NCBI GenBank assembly: GCA_020072645.1
Contig: JAIQGK010000010.1
Location: forward strand, 62,001 to 126,000
Source of the DNA: Terriglobia bacterium
GTDB taxonomy: Bacteria; Acidobacteriota; Terriglobia; Terriglobales; Acidobacteriaceae
Length of the DNA stretch: 64,000 nt
Direction: 5' to 3'
In this document: positions 1 to 7,712 of the stretch, piece by piece
How positions within the stretch are numbered: position 1 is the first letter of the stretch
How the letters are laid out: the number at the start of each line of letters is the position of its first letter
Program-made: the position numbers and the translations under genes
The notes under the pieces: generated by a model
What the model saw: the letters and a program-made list of their open reading frames with translations, nothing else
Told to the model about the DNA's origin: nothing
The model's database searches: none

Positions 1-841
1 TATTATCGAGGAGTGCAAGGTCCACCGTCCCTGTACCAACTTTGACAATTTTATAAAGTTCTCCAGGCTGCCCACCCATGGTGAGAGTCACTACTTCGTC
101 GATTTTGGGAACATGATACGGATTTGCCTCAAATCGGTCTGTTGGCACCTTGAATAAATCCTGGGCGAATTTCGGCAACTGGCCGGTGCCATACATCGAA
201 TCGGAATTCGCCAAGTAAGGGGGCAGCACTTCGGTATAGCCGTGCTCGCTGGTGTGCAGGTCGAGCATAAAGTTGGCCAGAGCCCGCTCCAGCTTGGCGC
301 CCAGGTCCCAATAGACGGCGAACCTCGCGCCAGTGAGCTTGACGGCGCGTTTCATGTCCAGCACTCCCAACTGCTCGCCCAGCTCCCAGTGTGGCTTGGG
401 CTTAAAGCTGAACTTCGGCAACTCTGTAAGCTCGTTTCCTGCCGCGTCGATACCGAACCATTTCCGAACTTCCTTGTTGTCCTCAGCCGATGTGCCCTTC
501 GGCACCAACTCATGCGGCACGTTGGGAATCCCAGCCAGCAGCATGCGCAATTCTTTGTCGATTGCCGCTGCTTGCCGCTCCAGTTCATCGCCCTGTATTC
601 GCAACGCTCGTGTCTGCTCCATCTCCGCGCTGGCATCCTGCCCGGCCTTTTTCAGCCGCGCGATCTCTTCTGATGCGCGATTGCGTTGCGCCTTCAATGT
701 CTCGGACTGGGTAATCAGGGCTCGACGCGATTCATCGATTTCGCGGAAGCCGCCCAACACCTGTTGCGGGTCCATCCCACGCCGCCGCAGCATTTTTTCA
801 ACCTGTGTGAGGTTCTCTCGGAGGTAAGCAAGATCAAGCAT
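1..841 (-). CDS. serS: seryl-tRNA synthetase, N-terminal part (cut by window edge)
   Basis: Class II aminoacyl-tRNA synthetase that charges tRNA-Ser with serine in the cytoplasm. The frame is open from ATG at 841 to the window edge (280 codons). It starts [20 protein letters not shown], the typical start of the N-terminal coiled-coil tRNA-binding arm. That arm runs to about residue 110, and the start of the catalytic core follows with [25 protein letters not shown]. In most SerRS proteins the motif-2 strand PTAEVPVTN follows within about 10-25 residues. Here about 49 further residues ([18 protein letters not shown] and onward) are read without reaching it, so an insertion in the catalytic domain is likely. 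Motifs 2 and 3 lie outside the window. Identity is secure; the insertion is the odd point. Confidence 0.93.
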   Translation of the reverse strand, partial: MLDLAYLRENLTQVEKMLRRRGMDPQQVLGGFREIDESRRALITQSETLKAQRNRASEEIARLKKAGQDASAEMEQTRALRIQGDELERQAAAIDKELRMLLAGIPNVPHELVPKGTSAEDNKEVRKWFGIDAAGNELTELPKFSFKPKPHWELGEQLGVLDMKRAVKLTGARFAVYWDLGAKLERALANFMLDLHTSEHGYTEVLPPYLANSDSMYGTGQLPKFAQDLFKVPTDRFEANPYHVPKIDEVVTLTMGGQPGELYKIVKVGTGTVDLALLDN

Positions 842-870
842 GAATCAATTACTTTACCAAAGGATAATAT

Positions 871-891
871 CCCGAGCGTAGCGAGGGACCC
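871..891. repeat. short dispersed intergenic repeat (CCCGAGCGNAGCGAGGGA type)
   Basis: The word CCCGAGCGTAGCGAGGGACC sits just upstream of serS. A close variant (CCCGAGCGAAGGGAGGGATC) occurs at 4604-4623. It is partly palindromic. Such words are found as scattered intergenic copies in acidobacterial genomes; function unknown. The rest of 842-1080 holds repeated cgatgacg/cggcgat words and no credible gene. Confidence 0.45.
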
Positions 892-1080
892 ATTTTCCCT
901 GAAAAGCACCCCACGTCACCAGCAGACTACGCAACGACCACTCCGTCTTCCTCCGATCAGCGTCGATCCGCAGTAAGGTTTTGCTTGGTTTGCCGATGAC
1001 GCGCGATGACGGCGATGTCGGCGATCCCGGCGATTCCAATCAGTGTTATCAGTGTCGATCAGTGGTAAAGTTTGGGTTTC

Positions 1081-1227
1081 ATGGAAAAAAAGATTTTTTG
1101 GCTGCTCTTTACCGTGCTGGGCGCGCTGATGGGAGTTCTTCTCCCGCTGTGGTGGAACCTGGCGCTTACCTTGCCACTGCTCGTCTTTTGCTGGTGGGTT
1201 GTCTATCGCAGCGGATGGTTTAATTGA
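1081..1227 (+). CDS. 48-residue predicted inner-membrane peptide
   Basis: ATG to TGA encodes 48 residues: a Lys-containing start (MEKKIFWLLF), two closely spaced hydrophobic stretches (about 5-20 and 24-42, rich in Leu, Trp and Val) and a short RSGWFN tail. The composition is that of a real membrane hairpin and not random translation, with positive charges at the N-terminus and just before the C-terminus. It has no strong Shine-Dalgarno sequence (only a weak GGTAAAG about 15 bases upstream). It lies divergent to serS and codirectional with the peptidase downstream. Function unknown. Confidence 0.55.
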   Translation: MEKKIFWLLFTVLGALMGVLLPLWWNLALTLPLLVFCWWVVYRSGWFN

Positions 1228-1339
1228 GATGGTTTAGCTGAAATGCTCCGCACTCTAAGTCCTTTCATCCATTGCAACCGCAGCAAAAATCGAGGTACTC
1301 TCATAGCCATCTTTCCTTTGTTCCTGCATGAGAGTGCCT

Positions 1340-3196
1340 ATGATTCGCCGAACTTTTCTCTTCGTTTCTGTTCTCATCTGTAGTATTGCCGCGCAAGCTG
1401 ACCAGCAATGGGTCGAGGTTGACTCATCGCACTTTTCCGTTGCCACCGATGGCGGAGAAAAACGTGCCCGTGACGTCGCGCAACGTTTTGAACAGATGCG
1501 CATGGCATTTGGTGTGATCTTCAAAAAAGTCAGTGTCAACACGGCGCCTTTGCAGATCATTGCATTTCGTAACGGTAAAGAGTTGCGGCAGTTCGCGCCG
1601 CTCTACGGAGGCAAACCAATCGAGGTGGCCGGATTTTTCCTGGGCAACGCAGGCCGTGGCGGCCCCGGATCCAATGAAGAGCGCCAGTATATTGCCCTGG
1701 ATCTTTCGCAGGAGGATAGCTGGGGAACGGTTTTTCACGAATACGCGCATCTGCTGATCAACAGCAACTTTCCTCCATCGCCGGTCTGGTTCGATGAAGG
1801 TTTTGCGGAATACTGTTCCTCTCTGAAGGTGGACAAAAAGGAAATTGACATCGGCCTGGTCAAGCCTGAATTGCCTGAGTTGCTAAGCCAAAGCCGCTGG
1901 TTGAAGATTGTTGACCTGTTCAGCGTGAGCCACGACTCGCAGATCTACAACCGCGATGACCGCCGCTCAGTCTTCTACGCGCAATCCTGGCTGACAGTGC
2001 ATTTCTTCATGGCAAAAAACATGATGAAGCAGGTTGCCACCTACGTACGAATGACAGAGGACCAGCATGTGGCGGTGCCGGAAGCGATCCGGAGCAGCTT
2101 TGGCATGGAGCCAGAAGCTCTGCAAAAGGCAATTGAGGGTTACTTCCGCGTCGGAACAATGTATTTTCGCGCGCCCACGCCACCCGGCGCTGAAACAGTG
2201 CAGTTTAAATCGCACCCTTTAAGTGATCTGGACATAAAGTCCGTGCTGGCGGACCTGGACTATCATTCCCGCGACTACCGTGCCAGAGGCATTACGGAAT
2301 TTCAGGAGATACTGGCAAAACAGCCGGAAAATGTTGTGGCAAATCGGGGACTTGGCTATGAGGCCATGCAAAAGAATGATTGGGACAACGCCAGTGAGCA
2401 CTTCAAACGCGCTGCCGCCCAGGACGTAAAGGACCCACAGATCCACTACCTGCTGGCATTGATGATGAGCCGGAAAGGCATGTCATCTGAGAACAAGGAA
2501 AAGCTGGATGTCATCAGAAAAGAGCTTACTGCCGCGATCTCACTGGAGCCGAATTATCCTGACGCCTACAACCTCCTGGGCATGAACCTCTCCTATGCCG
2601 GAGAAAAGCAGGAAGCGATTGACGCCCTGCAAAAGGCCGTTGCTTTGAGCCCAAGGAATCCCTGGTTCTCGGGCAATCTTGCCAATGCTTATCTCCAGGC
2701 GCAGGACCTCGATCATGCTATTCCCTTGTTGCAGCAGTTGCGGATGAGCTCTGAGCCTGGGATCGCGTCCATGGCCGCCCAACAATTGCAACAGGTGGAA
2801 GCTTACAGATCGGCTGTTAGCGACCATGGGGCACAATCGGGCAATAGGCAGACTGCCGTCCAGCCGGTTGAACTCAATAGAGTGCCGGATGAAGAGGGAA
2901 AGTCCACAGGTTCGTCACAAAGCGGGGAGGAAATACGGACGCTTCCTGCATCAAACAATCCGGTGCTGTTCCTGAAGGGTGTTCTTGTATCGGTGGACTG
3001 TTCCGCCGCGCCTGCCGCTACGATCACTATTTCTTCTGGCGGAAAGAAATGGAAGATGCTGGCGCCGCAATCGAAGAAACTGGTCCTGATTGGAGCGGAC
3101 GAGTTTTCCTGCTCATGGACGAACCGTAAAGTGTCCGTCAACTATCGTAAGAGCGGAGATGATCAGGGGAATCTGGTGAGCATGGAACTTGAATAA
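1340..3196 (+). CDS. secreted gluzincin-type metallopeptidase-like protein with TPR repeats (DUF1570-like)
   Basis: About 618 residues. A signal peptide is clear from MIRRTFLFVSVLICSIAAQA, which is why ATG 1340 is preferred to the in-frame ATG at 1328. Zinc-peptidase motif: HEYAH at about residues 133-137, with the third ligand probably Glu157 in WFDEGFAEY, the HExxH...E arrangement of gluzincins and DUF1570 proteins. From about residue 310 to 480 there are TPR-like helices (NRGLGYEAMQKNDWDNASEH, PDAYNLLGMNLSYAGEKQEA), followed by a Ser/Gln-rich linker and a C-terminal beta domain with two cysteines. It probably acts in the periplasm or outside the cell; substrate unknown. It stands alone, with tRNA-Thr following. 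Confidence 0.8.
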   Translation: MIRRTFLFVSVLICSIAAQADQQWVEVDSSHFSVATDGGEKRARDVAQRFEQMRMAFGVIFKKVSVNTAPLQIIAFRNGKELRQFAPLYGGKPIEVAGFFLGNAGRGGPGSNEERQYIALDLSQEDSWGTVFHEYAHLLINSNFPPSPVWFDEGFAEYCSSLKVDKKEIDIGLVKPELPELLSQSRWLKIVDLFSVSHDSQIYNRDDRRSVFYAQSWLTVHFFMAKNMMKQVATYVRMTEDQHVAVPEAIRSSFGMEPEALQKAIEGYFRVGTMYFRAPTPPGAETVQFKSHPLSDLDIKSVLADLDYHSRDYRARGITEFQEILAKQPENVVANRGLGYEAMQKNDWDNASEHFKRAAAQDVKDPQIHYLLALMMSRKGMSSENKEKLDVIRKELTAAISLEPNYPDAYNLLGMNLSYAGEKQEAIDALQKAVALSPRNPWFSGNLANAYLQAQDLDHAIPLLQQLRMSSEPGIASMAAQQLQQVEAYRSAVSDHGAQSGNRQTAVQPVELNRVPDEEGKSTGSSQSGEEIRTLPASNNPVLFLKGVLVSVDCSAAPAATITISSGGKKWKMLAPQSKKLVLIGADEFSCSWTNRKVSVNYRKSGDDQGNLVSMELE

Positions 3197-3354
3197 ACGC
3201 CGCGACGCAGTTTACCGCGTGGCCTTTACGGCTTTGCCGCTCTCTCTTAGAATAGATTGAGGCGTTTTCGCGGCGTCTGAGCCGCGAGCCGAAATCCTGA
3301 CCCTGAGCTTGCGAAGGGGAAGGATCTCCCCCGTCCTGCTAGTCAACTTTTTTG

Positions 3355-3430
3355 GCCGACGTAGCTCAGTTGGTAGAGCAGTCGATTCGTAATCGACAGG
3401 TCATCGGTTCAAGTCCGATCGTCGGCTCCA
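3355..3430 (+). tRNA. tRNA-Thr, anticodon CGT
   Basis: A 76-nt cloverleaf: acceptor stem GCCGACG/CGTCGGC, D-arm GCTCAGTTGGTAGAGC, anticodon stem GTCGA/TCGAC around loop TTCGTAA (anticodon CGT at 3388-3390), T-arm ATCGGTTCAAGTCCGAT, and an encoded CCA. It reads ACG threonine codons. Codons of the overlapping 74-residue open frame are merely translation of the tRNA. Confidence 0.97.
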
Positions 3431-3698
3431 TATTTCTTTGTCGCTGCGCTCCAAACCACCTGAGATTTTCATTTCCTTTGAAATTCGCTGCCTCGCAGCT
3501 TATTGCTTGCCACTTCGCGCTAGGCCGTCATCGAATGGCGAGAGGTTCCAGGAACTCTGCCGACCCTCTCTGGTGACACGTAACTAAACTGCTACGTTTT
3601 CCACACTTTGCGGAGATTTCCTCTTGCTATTTCTGCCTGTTCTTTCGCATAATATTCTGTACTTAGGAAGAAAGACTTCGTACTTCCAAAGGCCACGA

Positions 3699-4571
3699 GT
3701 GGAAAGATACGATCGATCACACGTTCTGCGGATCCTTCGCATTACAGCTCGGCAGCTGGCAGGCTGGGAAAAAGCCGGTTTGTTGCCTGCGGCGGAATCC
3801 TATTCTTTCTTTGACCTCCTGCAAATCAAGAAGCTGCGCGATCTCCGCGCCAAGCGCGTGCGCTCCGCCGTGATCCTTGAATCATTGCGCGCCATGCGCC
3901 AAGTTGCGGGCATGGAAAACCCGTTGATGGAAATGGGGACGTTCGCCAGCCAGTCGCGCGTAGTGTTTCGCCATCAGGGCTCGGCGATGGAGCCGCTGGC
4001 CGGACAGTTCGTGATGGATTTCAACCAGCGCGAAGTTGTCGAGTCGCACAAGATTCATGCCATGCGCGCCGCAGAAACCGCCAGCGAGTTCTTTGCCCGC
4101 GGAGTGGCCCTGGAAGAAGATCCCGGCACACAGGCTGAGGCCATTGACAATTATAAGAAGTGTGTTGACCTTGATCCCACGCACGCCGCCGCTTATATCA
4201 ACCTGGGCACGCTCTTTTATAACCGCCATGATTACGTGCAGGCTGAGCACTTTTACCGCAAGGCGATTGAAGTCGATCCGCGCTATGCGCTCGCTTATTT
4301 CGATCTGGGCAACGTGCTCGACGAAACCGGCCGCTTGCCCGACGCTATCCGCGCATACCAATCCGCCATCTCACTGGCCCCGACGTATGCGGACGCGCAT
4401 TACAACTTGGCATTGGCTTTTGAAAAAGCCCGCCAGCCGCGCAAGGCCCTCCATCACTGGCAGGCTTATACCCGTCTCGACACCGTTGGTCCATGGTCTA
4501 TTCATGCGCGCAACCAGATGAGAAAAATCCTGGCCGCGGATGAGTTGAAGCTGGTTCCGAAGAAAAAATAG
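3699..4571 (+). CDS. MerR-type HTH fused to TPR repeats, putative regulator
   Basis: About 290 residues from GTG 3699 (VERYDRSHVLRILRITARQL). An upstream in-frame ATG at 3624 would add 25 unlikely residues. Residues about 1-70 form a MerR-like winged helix (ITARQLAGWEKAGLLPAAES, then FFDLLQIKKLRDLRAKRV). From about 150 to 265 there are at least three TPR units (AAYINLGTLFYNRHDYVQAE, ALAYFDLGNVLDETGRLPDA, ADAHYNLALAFEKARQPRKA). The family combination is recurrent in Acidobacteriota. It probably binds DNA and uses the TPRs for a protein partner; target unknown. There is no membrane segment. Confidence 0.78.
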   Translation: MERYDRSHVLRILRITARQLAGWEKAGLLPAAESYSFFDLLQIKKLRDLRAKRVRSAVILESLRAMRQVAGMENPLMEMGTFASQSRVVFRHQGSAMEPLAGQFVMDFNQREVVESHKIHAMRAAETASEFFARGVALEEDPGTQAEAIDNYKKCVDLDPTHAAAYINLGTLFYNRHDYVQAEHFYRKAIEVDPRYALAYFDLGNVLDETGRLPDAIRAYQSAISLAPTYADAHYNLALAFEKARQPRKALHHWQAYTRLDTVGPWSIHARNQMRKILAADELKLVPKKK

Positions 4572-4580
4572 TTTTGTAAT

Positions 4581-4626
4581 CCCGAGCGCGGCGTTTTCCG
4601 AAGTCCCGAGCGAAGGGAGGGATCCC
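4581..4626. repeat. second copy of the CCCGAGCG intergenic repeat
   Basis: Two tandem half-copies, CCCGAGCGCGGCG and CCCGAGCGAAGGGAGGGATC, directly follow the HTH-TPR gene. They match the copy near 871. This may be a dispersed element or may act as a 3' stem; no U-tract follows, so it is not called a terminator. Confidence 0.45.
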
Positions 4627-4702
4627 TATAGCTACGATGCTGCTTGATCAAACAGCGCCCAACGCTGTTACTATTCTGGAACTGCTTAACAGGGCATAAA
4701 GT

Positions 4703-5110
4703 ATGGAGATTGATTTTTGTCCGCGCTGGATTCTCACCAGGCTCCGCGTCCCTGAACGGAGCCAGCATCACCTAGCCATGTTGATTTCCACGTTGGTCGT
4801 TTTGCTATTGGTTCCAATCATTCCGCACGTGCCCCATTTCTGCCTGATGAAAAAGCTTTTGGGGATTCCCTGTCCTGGATGCGGCATTTCACATTCGCTG
4901 ATGGCGGCGCTCAGGTTCGATCTCGCAAAGGCGTGGTTCTTCAATCCCGCTGGTATTGCCGTTGCATTGCTATTTTGCTATCAGATCGTAGCGCGGCCAG
5001 TTGCCATTGCGCTGCCTCAAGCGGCCGCTGCCGTGTCATCGATTTCACGTTACGGTTCGAACATCACGGTGATACTATTGTTCCTCGTTTGGAGCTATAG
5101 AGTGTTTTAA
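4703..5110 (+). CDS. DUF2752 family membrane protein
   Basis: 135 residues with three or four membrane segments (about 30-47, 60-75, 85-105, 115-133). The signature CPGCGISHSLMAALRFD followed by AWFFNPAG is the hallmark of DUF2752 (CPxCGxTRA..ALxxGD...NP). The two cysteines may bind metal or form a disulphide. Function is unknown in the whole family. The next gene begins 9 bases after the stop and carries its own CxxC pairs, so the two probably form an operon. Confidence 0.85.
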   Translation: MEIDFCPRWILTRLRVPERSQHHLAMLISTLVVLLLVPIIPHVPHFCLMKKLLGIPCPGCGISHSLMAALRFDLAKAWFFNPAGIAVALLFCYQIVARPVAIALPQAAAAVSSISRYGSNITVILLFLVWSYRVF

Positions 5111-5119
5111 GGGGGATGA

Positions 5120-5287
5120 ATGGCGGCAATTTCGTGTTCCAAGTGCAATACCATGACGGAGCGGGCGGGCTATCCCACATGGGCGATTGTCGTAAGCATT
5201 TGCTTCTTTCCCGTCGGGCTGCTTTCACTGCTGGCCGGTCGCAAGCCGACTACTTGCGGCCATTGCGGCTTCACCTGGAACGCGTGA
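5120..5287 (+). CDS. 55-residue zinc-ribbon/membrane microprotein next to DUF2752
   Basis: A small gene with a strong GGGGG ribosome-binding site at 5111-5115. The product has an N-terminal CSKCN and a C-terminal CGHCG pair around one hydrophobic segment (WAIVVSICFFPVGLLSLLAG). The layout is that of a split zinc ribbon bracketing a transmembrane helix, as in short zinc-ribbon membrane proteins near DUF2752/TM2 genes. Both cysteine pairs would face the same side only if the segment is a hairpin. It is translationally linked to the DUF2752 gene (9-base gap). Function unknown, but the codon-level conservation of the Cys pairs makes it credible. Confidence 0.7.
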   Translation: MAAISCSKCNTMTERAGYPTWAIVVSICFFPVGLLSLLAGRKPTTCGHCGFTWNA

Positions 5288-5333
5288 TCAATCTCCAAGA
5301 TAGGCTTCTTGTCGTTCGTCTTGAAAACTGCCG

Positions 5334-5522
5334 GTGACCGACTCAAACTCAACGCGTCTTCAGCGCTGTGAAACGCAGCTTCAGGATTTTCTGTCCGTAA
5401 CTTTGAGCGACGAGCCAATCGAAATACTGAGCGCGACCGTTGTGCACGGAAAAGGTCAGCCCATGAGTTCCGACGACCAGTCGCGGCCTGCCACGCTGAT
5501 TACAATGGCTTTTGCCCGCTAA
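5334..5522 (+). pseudogene. truncated DinB-like gene start (partial duplicate of 6368 gene)
   Basis: From about 5352 the DNA repeats, with only a few changes, the start of the DinB gene at 6383-6437: both encode LQRCETQLQDFL(S/A)VTLS. After about 20 codons the similarity fades (IEILSATVVHGKGQPMSS against METLGEKPVSGKWSAHE; the GKxQ/W..S words still align loosely). The frame then runs into the 3' end of the oppositely oriented membrane-protein gene and stops. It has none of the DinB helices needed for function. Read as a gene fragment left by duplication. Confidence 0.6.
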
Positions 5523-6243
5523 CTGCCCGACGATCCGACCACCATATCCAAAACGCTGAGATGATCAACAAAGAAAATGCAATGGGCCCATGAGGCATTG
5601 TGTGGCTCATCTGCAGCTCCCAGCCAAAGCCGACCAATAACAACAGGGCCGGTATAGGAGCTTTGCGGGCAAGCCACAGCGCCACAGCCACAAAAAGCGC
5701 GGAGGCAAATGCAGCCCATGATCCTGTCAGGCTGATCGCTGATCCCACGCCGCCAACCCATGGATCAACCCATGTGGTGTTCAGCACCAGCGCCACGCCG
5801 CTCACCTGATCAGGAGTGAGATGTCCCTGGCTTGCCAGACTCTGCGTGTTCAGAATAGTGCGGGCCATGCCGCTGCCGCCAATGGAATCAAGCGCAGTGT
5901 AGTAGATGAGAAAAATAAACGTAGCTAGACGGGAGAGCCAGCTAAAGAAGACGGCTGCGCTGCCATGCTCGTCCTCCACGCGGCGGACCATCAGCCATAG
6001 CCCGACCGCCACCAGGGCCACCATCGGCGTTTGGATGGTATGGAGCAGAAACCACCAGTGCGGGCCCGGATAGGCCAGCGCCTGGTACGCCCGATTGTAA
6101 GGCTGAGGATGGGAAACGTACTGGTACATTCCCGGATTTTGTGTGAAACCTGCAGGATGGAAAAGCTCAATGACTGCCAGCACCAGCGGCGCTATGAACA
6201 AACATACCCACCAGAGTACCTTGCGGACCGCATGATTGGACAT
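5500..6243 (-). CDS. multi-pass membrane protein, unknown function
   Basis: 247 residues with about seven hydrophobic helices: VLWWVCLFIAPLVLAVIELF, a segment around WWFLLHTIQTPMVALVAVGL, then LATFIFLIYYTALDSIGG, two in the middle, and two at the C-terminus. The start is MSNHAVRKVLWW, with GGAGTG upstream. No residues point to a reaction. It lies between the DinB fragment and the intact DinB gene, so it may have been inserted into, or copied together with, that locus. Confidence 0.7.
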   Translation of the reverse strand: MSNHAVRKVLWWVCLFIAPLVLAVIELFHPAGFTQNPGMYQYVSHPQPYNRAYQALAYPGPHWWFLLHTIQTPMVALVAVGLWLMVRRVEDEHGSAAVFFSWLSRLATFIFLIYYTALDSIGGSGMARTILNTQSLASQGHLTPDQVSGVALVLNTTWVDPWVGGVGSAISLTGSWAAFASALFVAVALWLARKAPIPALLLLVGFGWELQMSHTMPHGPIAFSLLIISAFWIWWSDRRAVSGQKPL

Positions 6244-6367
6244 GCCACACTCCTTGCTTTTCAGGCCATGAACTGTGCGGCAAAGTATAGCGCAGCAAGT
6301 CTATAAGGACGCGCAAAAACGAAATTACTGGCCGCTCAGGAAATATGGATGTGTTACAAATCTCTTC

Positions 6368-6829
6368 GTGCTCCAATCTTGCCTTCAGCGCTGTGAAACG
6401 CAGCTTCAGGATTTTTTGGCCGTAACTTTGAGCGGCGTTTCTATGGAGACGCTAGGCGAGAAGCCGGTCTCCGGCAAATGGTCAGCTCATGAACAACTCG
6501 CACATCTCGCCCGCTATCACCAGATATTTCTTCAGCGTATTGAGCGCATTCTTGCCGAGCAGGCCCCGGAATTTTCCCGTTATCGCGCTGAAGACGATCC
6601 TGAATGGCCGGCATGGACGAGCCTGCCAACTCCGCAGCTTCTAGTGCGAATTTCTTCCATGCGCGCGAAGCTTATGGCCCGACTGCGATCATTGAACGAA
6701 GAAGATTTTGCTCGCACAGGCGTTCATCCCAAGTTTGGCTCGATGAGTCTTTCACTGTGGCTGGAGTTCTTTCTCGTGCATGAGGCACATCATTTGTATG
6801 TGGTGCTTCAGCTCGTGAGAGGAAGATGA
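6368..6829 (+). CDS. DinB family protein (four-helix metal-binding fold)
   Basis: About 153 residues from GTG 6368 (VLQSCLQRCETQLQDFLAVT); the frame is open further upstream to 6275 but that stretch is not protein-like. The metal-site histidines of DinB/YfiT proteins appear in order: His in KWSAHEQLAHLARYHQ (helix 2) and the HEAHHLY motif near the C-terminus. DinB-like proteins include bacillithiol-, mycothiol- and glutathione-type thiol transferases and proteins of unknown role; which one this is cannot be told. The start has a degraded copy at 5352-5410. Confidence 0.75.
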   Translation: MLQSCLQRCETQLQDFLAVTLSGVSMETLGEKPVSGKWSAHEQLAHLARYHQIFLQRIERILAEQAPEFSRYRAEDDPEWPAWTSLPTPQLLVRISSMRAKLMARLRSLNEEDFARTGVHPKFGSMSLSLWLEFFLVHEAHHLYVVLQLVRGR

Positions 6830-6838
6830 AGGCGCTTT

Positions 6839-7618
6839 TTACACGTCAGCTAGGCTGAGCGGCCGTGGCGATTTGCCATCTATATCTGTAAATCCGTACT
6901 CCTGTGCCAGCGCAGCCACCACCAGCACTTTGCCGGATTTGCGCATGACCTCATTCTCGTTCGCCAGTGCTACTACCGCTCTTCCTGTAAATTCCGGAGA
7001 CTCTGAGTTGCTCAAATCAAGCCATTCTGCGGCGGCCATGATCTTCTCCGTTCGCACAAGCCCTGGATAAAGCGATACAGCTGCAACATTGTGCTCCTTG
7101 AGCTCTGCTGCCATATCCGATGTCAATTTGTCTGTCGCCGCTTTGGCAACACCATACGCAACGTTGCCAATATGCTTTTGCGCCGCCCAGAAAGAAATGT
7201 TCACAATGAGTCCGCTGCGCTGCAAAAGCATCAATGGCGCTGCCAACCTGCTGGCCACATACGCCGCGCGGACGCCCGTCTGGAACATTGAGTCCCAGCG
7301 CCAGCGGGGCTGTTGCCAGAATGGGCGCGACCATGTGAACTCGCCGTTTTCCATCATATTTTCATACCCGCCCCAGGCATTATTCACAAGCACATCAATG
7401 CGGCCTTGCTCCTGGCTGATTTGCGCAAACGTACGCTCAACCTGCTGATCGTTGCTGTGATCGCATAGGATCGCGGTGCCTTTGCCTTGAATGTAGCTCA
7501 TGTCCGCGACGCTTCGTCCTGTGATGTACACCATGAATCCGGCCTGGCACAGTTCCTGCGCGACGCCTTTTCCCACGCCCCGGCTGGCGCCTGTCACAAC
7601 GGCAACACGTTTTTGCAT
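6839..7618 (-). CDS. short-chain dehydrogenase/reductase (DHRS1-like)
   Basis: 259 residues from ATG 7618, chosen because AAGGGGTGAG sits 7 bases upstream and the protein then opens directly with the Rossmann strand MQKRVAVVTGASRGVGKG. NAD(P)-binding TGxxxGxG, the NNAWGG motif, a Ser in NISFWAAQ and the catalytic YGVAK are all present. The long loop after NNAWGGYENM and the helix GVRAAYVASRLAAPLM resemble human DHRS1-type enzymes. Substrate unknown. It stands apart from the kinase gene downstream (94-base gap). Confidence 0.85.
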   Translation of the reverse strand: MQKRVAVVTGASRGVGKGVAQELCQAGFMVYITGRSVADMSYIQGKGTAILCDHSNDQQVERTFAQISQEQGRIDVLVNNAWGGYENMMENGEFTWSRPFWQQPRWRWDSMFQTGVRAAYVASRLAAPLMLLQRSGLIVNISFWAAQKHIGNVAYGVAKAATDKLTSDMAAELKEHNVAAVSLYPGLVRTEKIMAAAEWLDLSNSESPEFTGRAVVALANENEVMRKSGKVLVVAALAQEYGFTDIDGKSPRPLSLADV

Positions 7619-7712
7619 ACACTCACCCCTTAAGCATCCCCCGTATATACAGAAGGTGCTCGGGAGCGTCAAATAAAACGCTCACGTATTTGATCCGGGA
7701 AGAAAAGGAAAC

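Noticed and set aside
3352-3576. 74-codon open frame across tRNA-Thr
   Set aside because: It translates the tRNA itself and has no start signal; common artefact.
3590-3610. TTTTCCACA, a DnaA-box-like word (also reverse near 31292)
   Set aside because: Single isolated copies, no cluster, no AT-rich unwinding region and no dnaA/dnaN nearby, so no origin.
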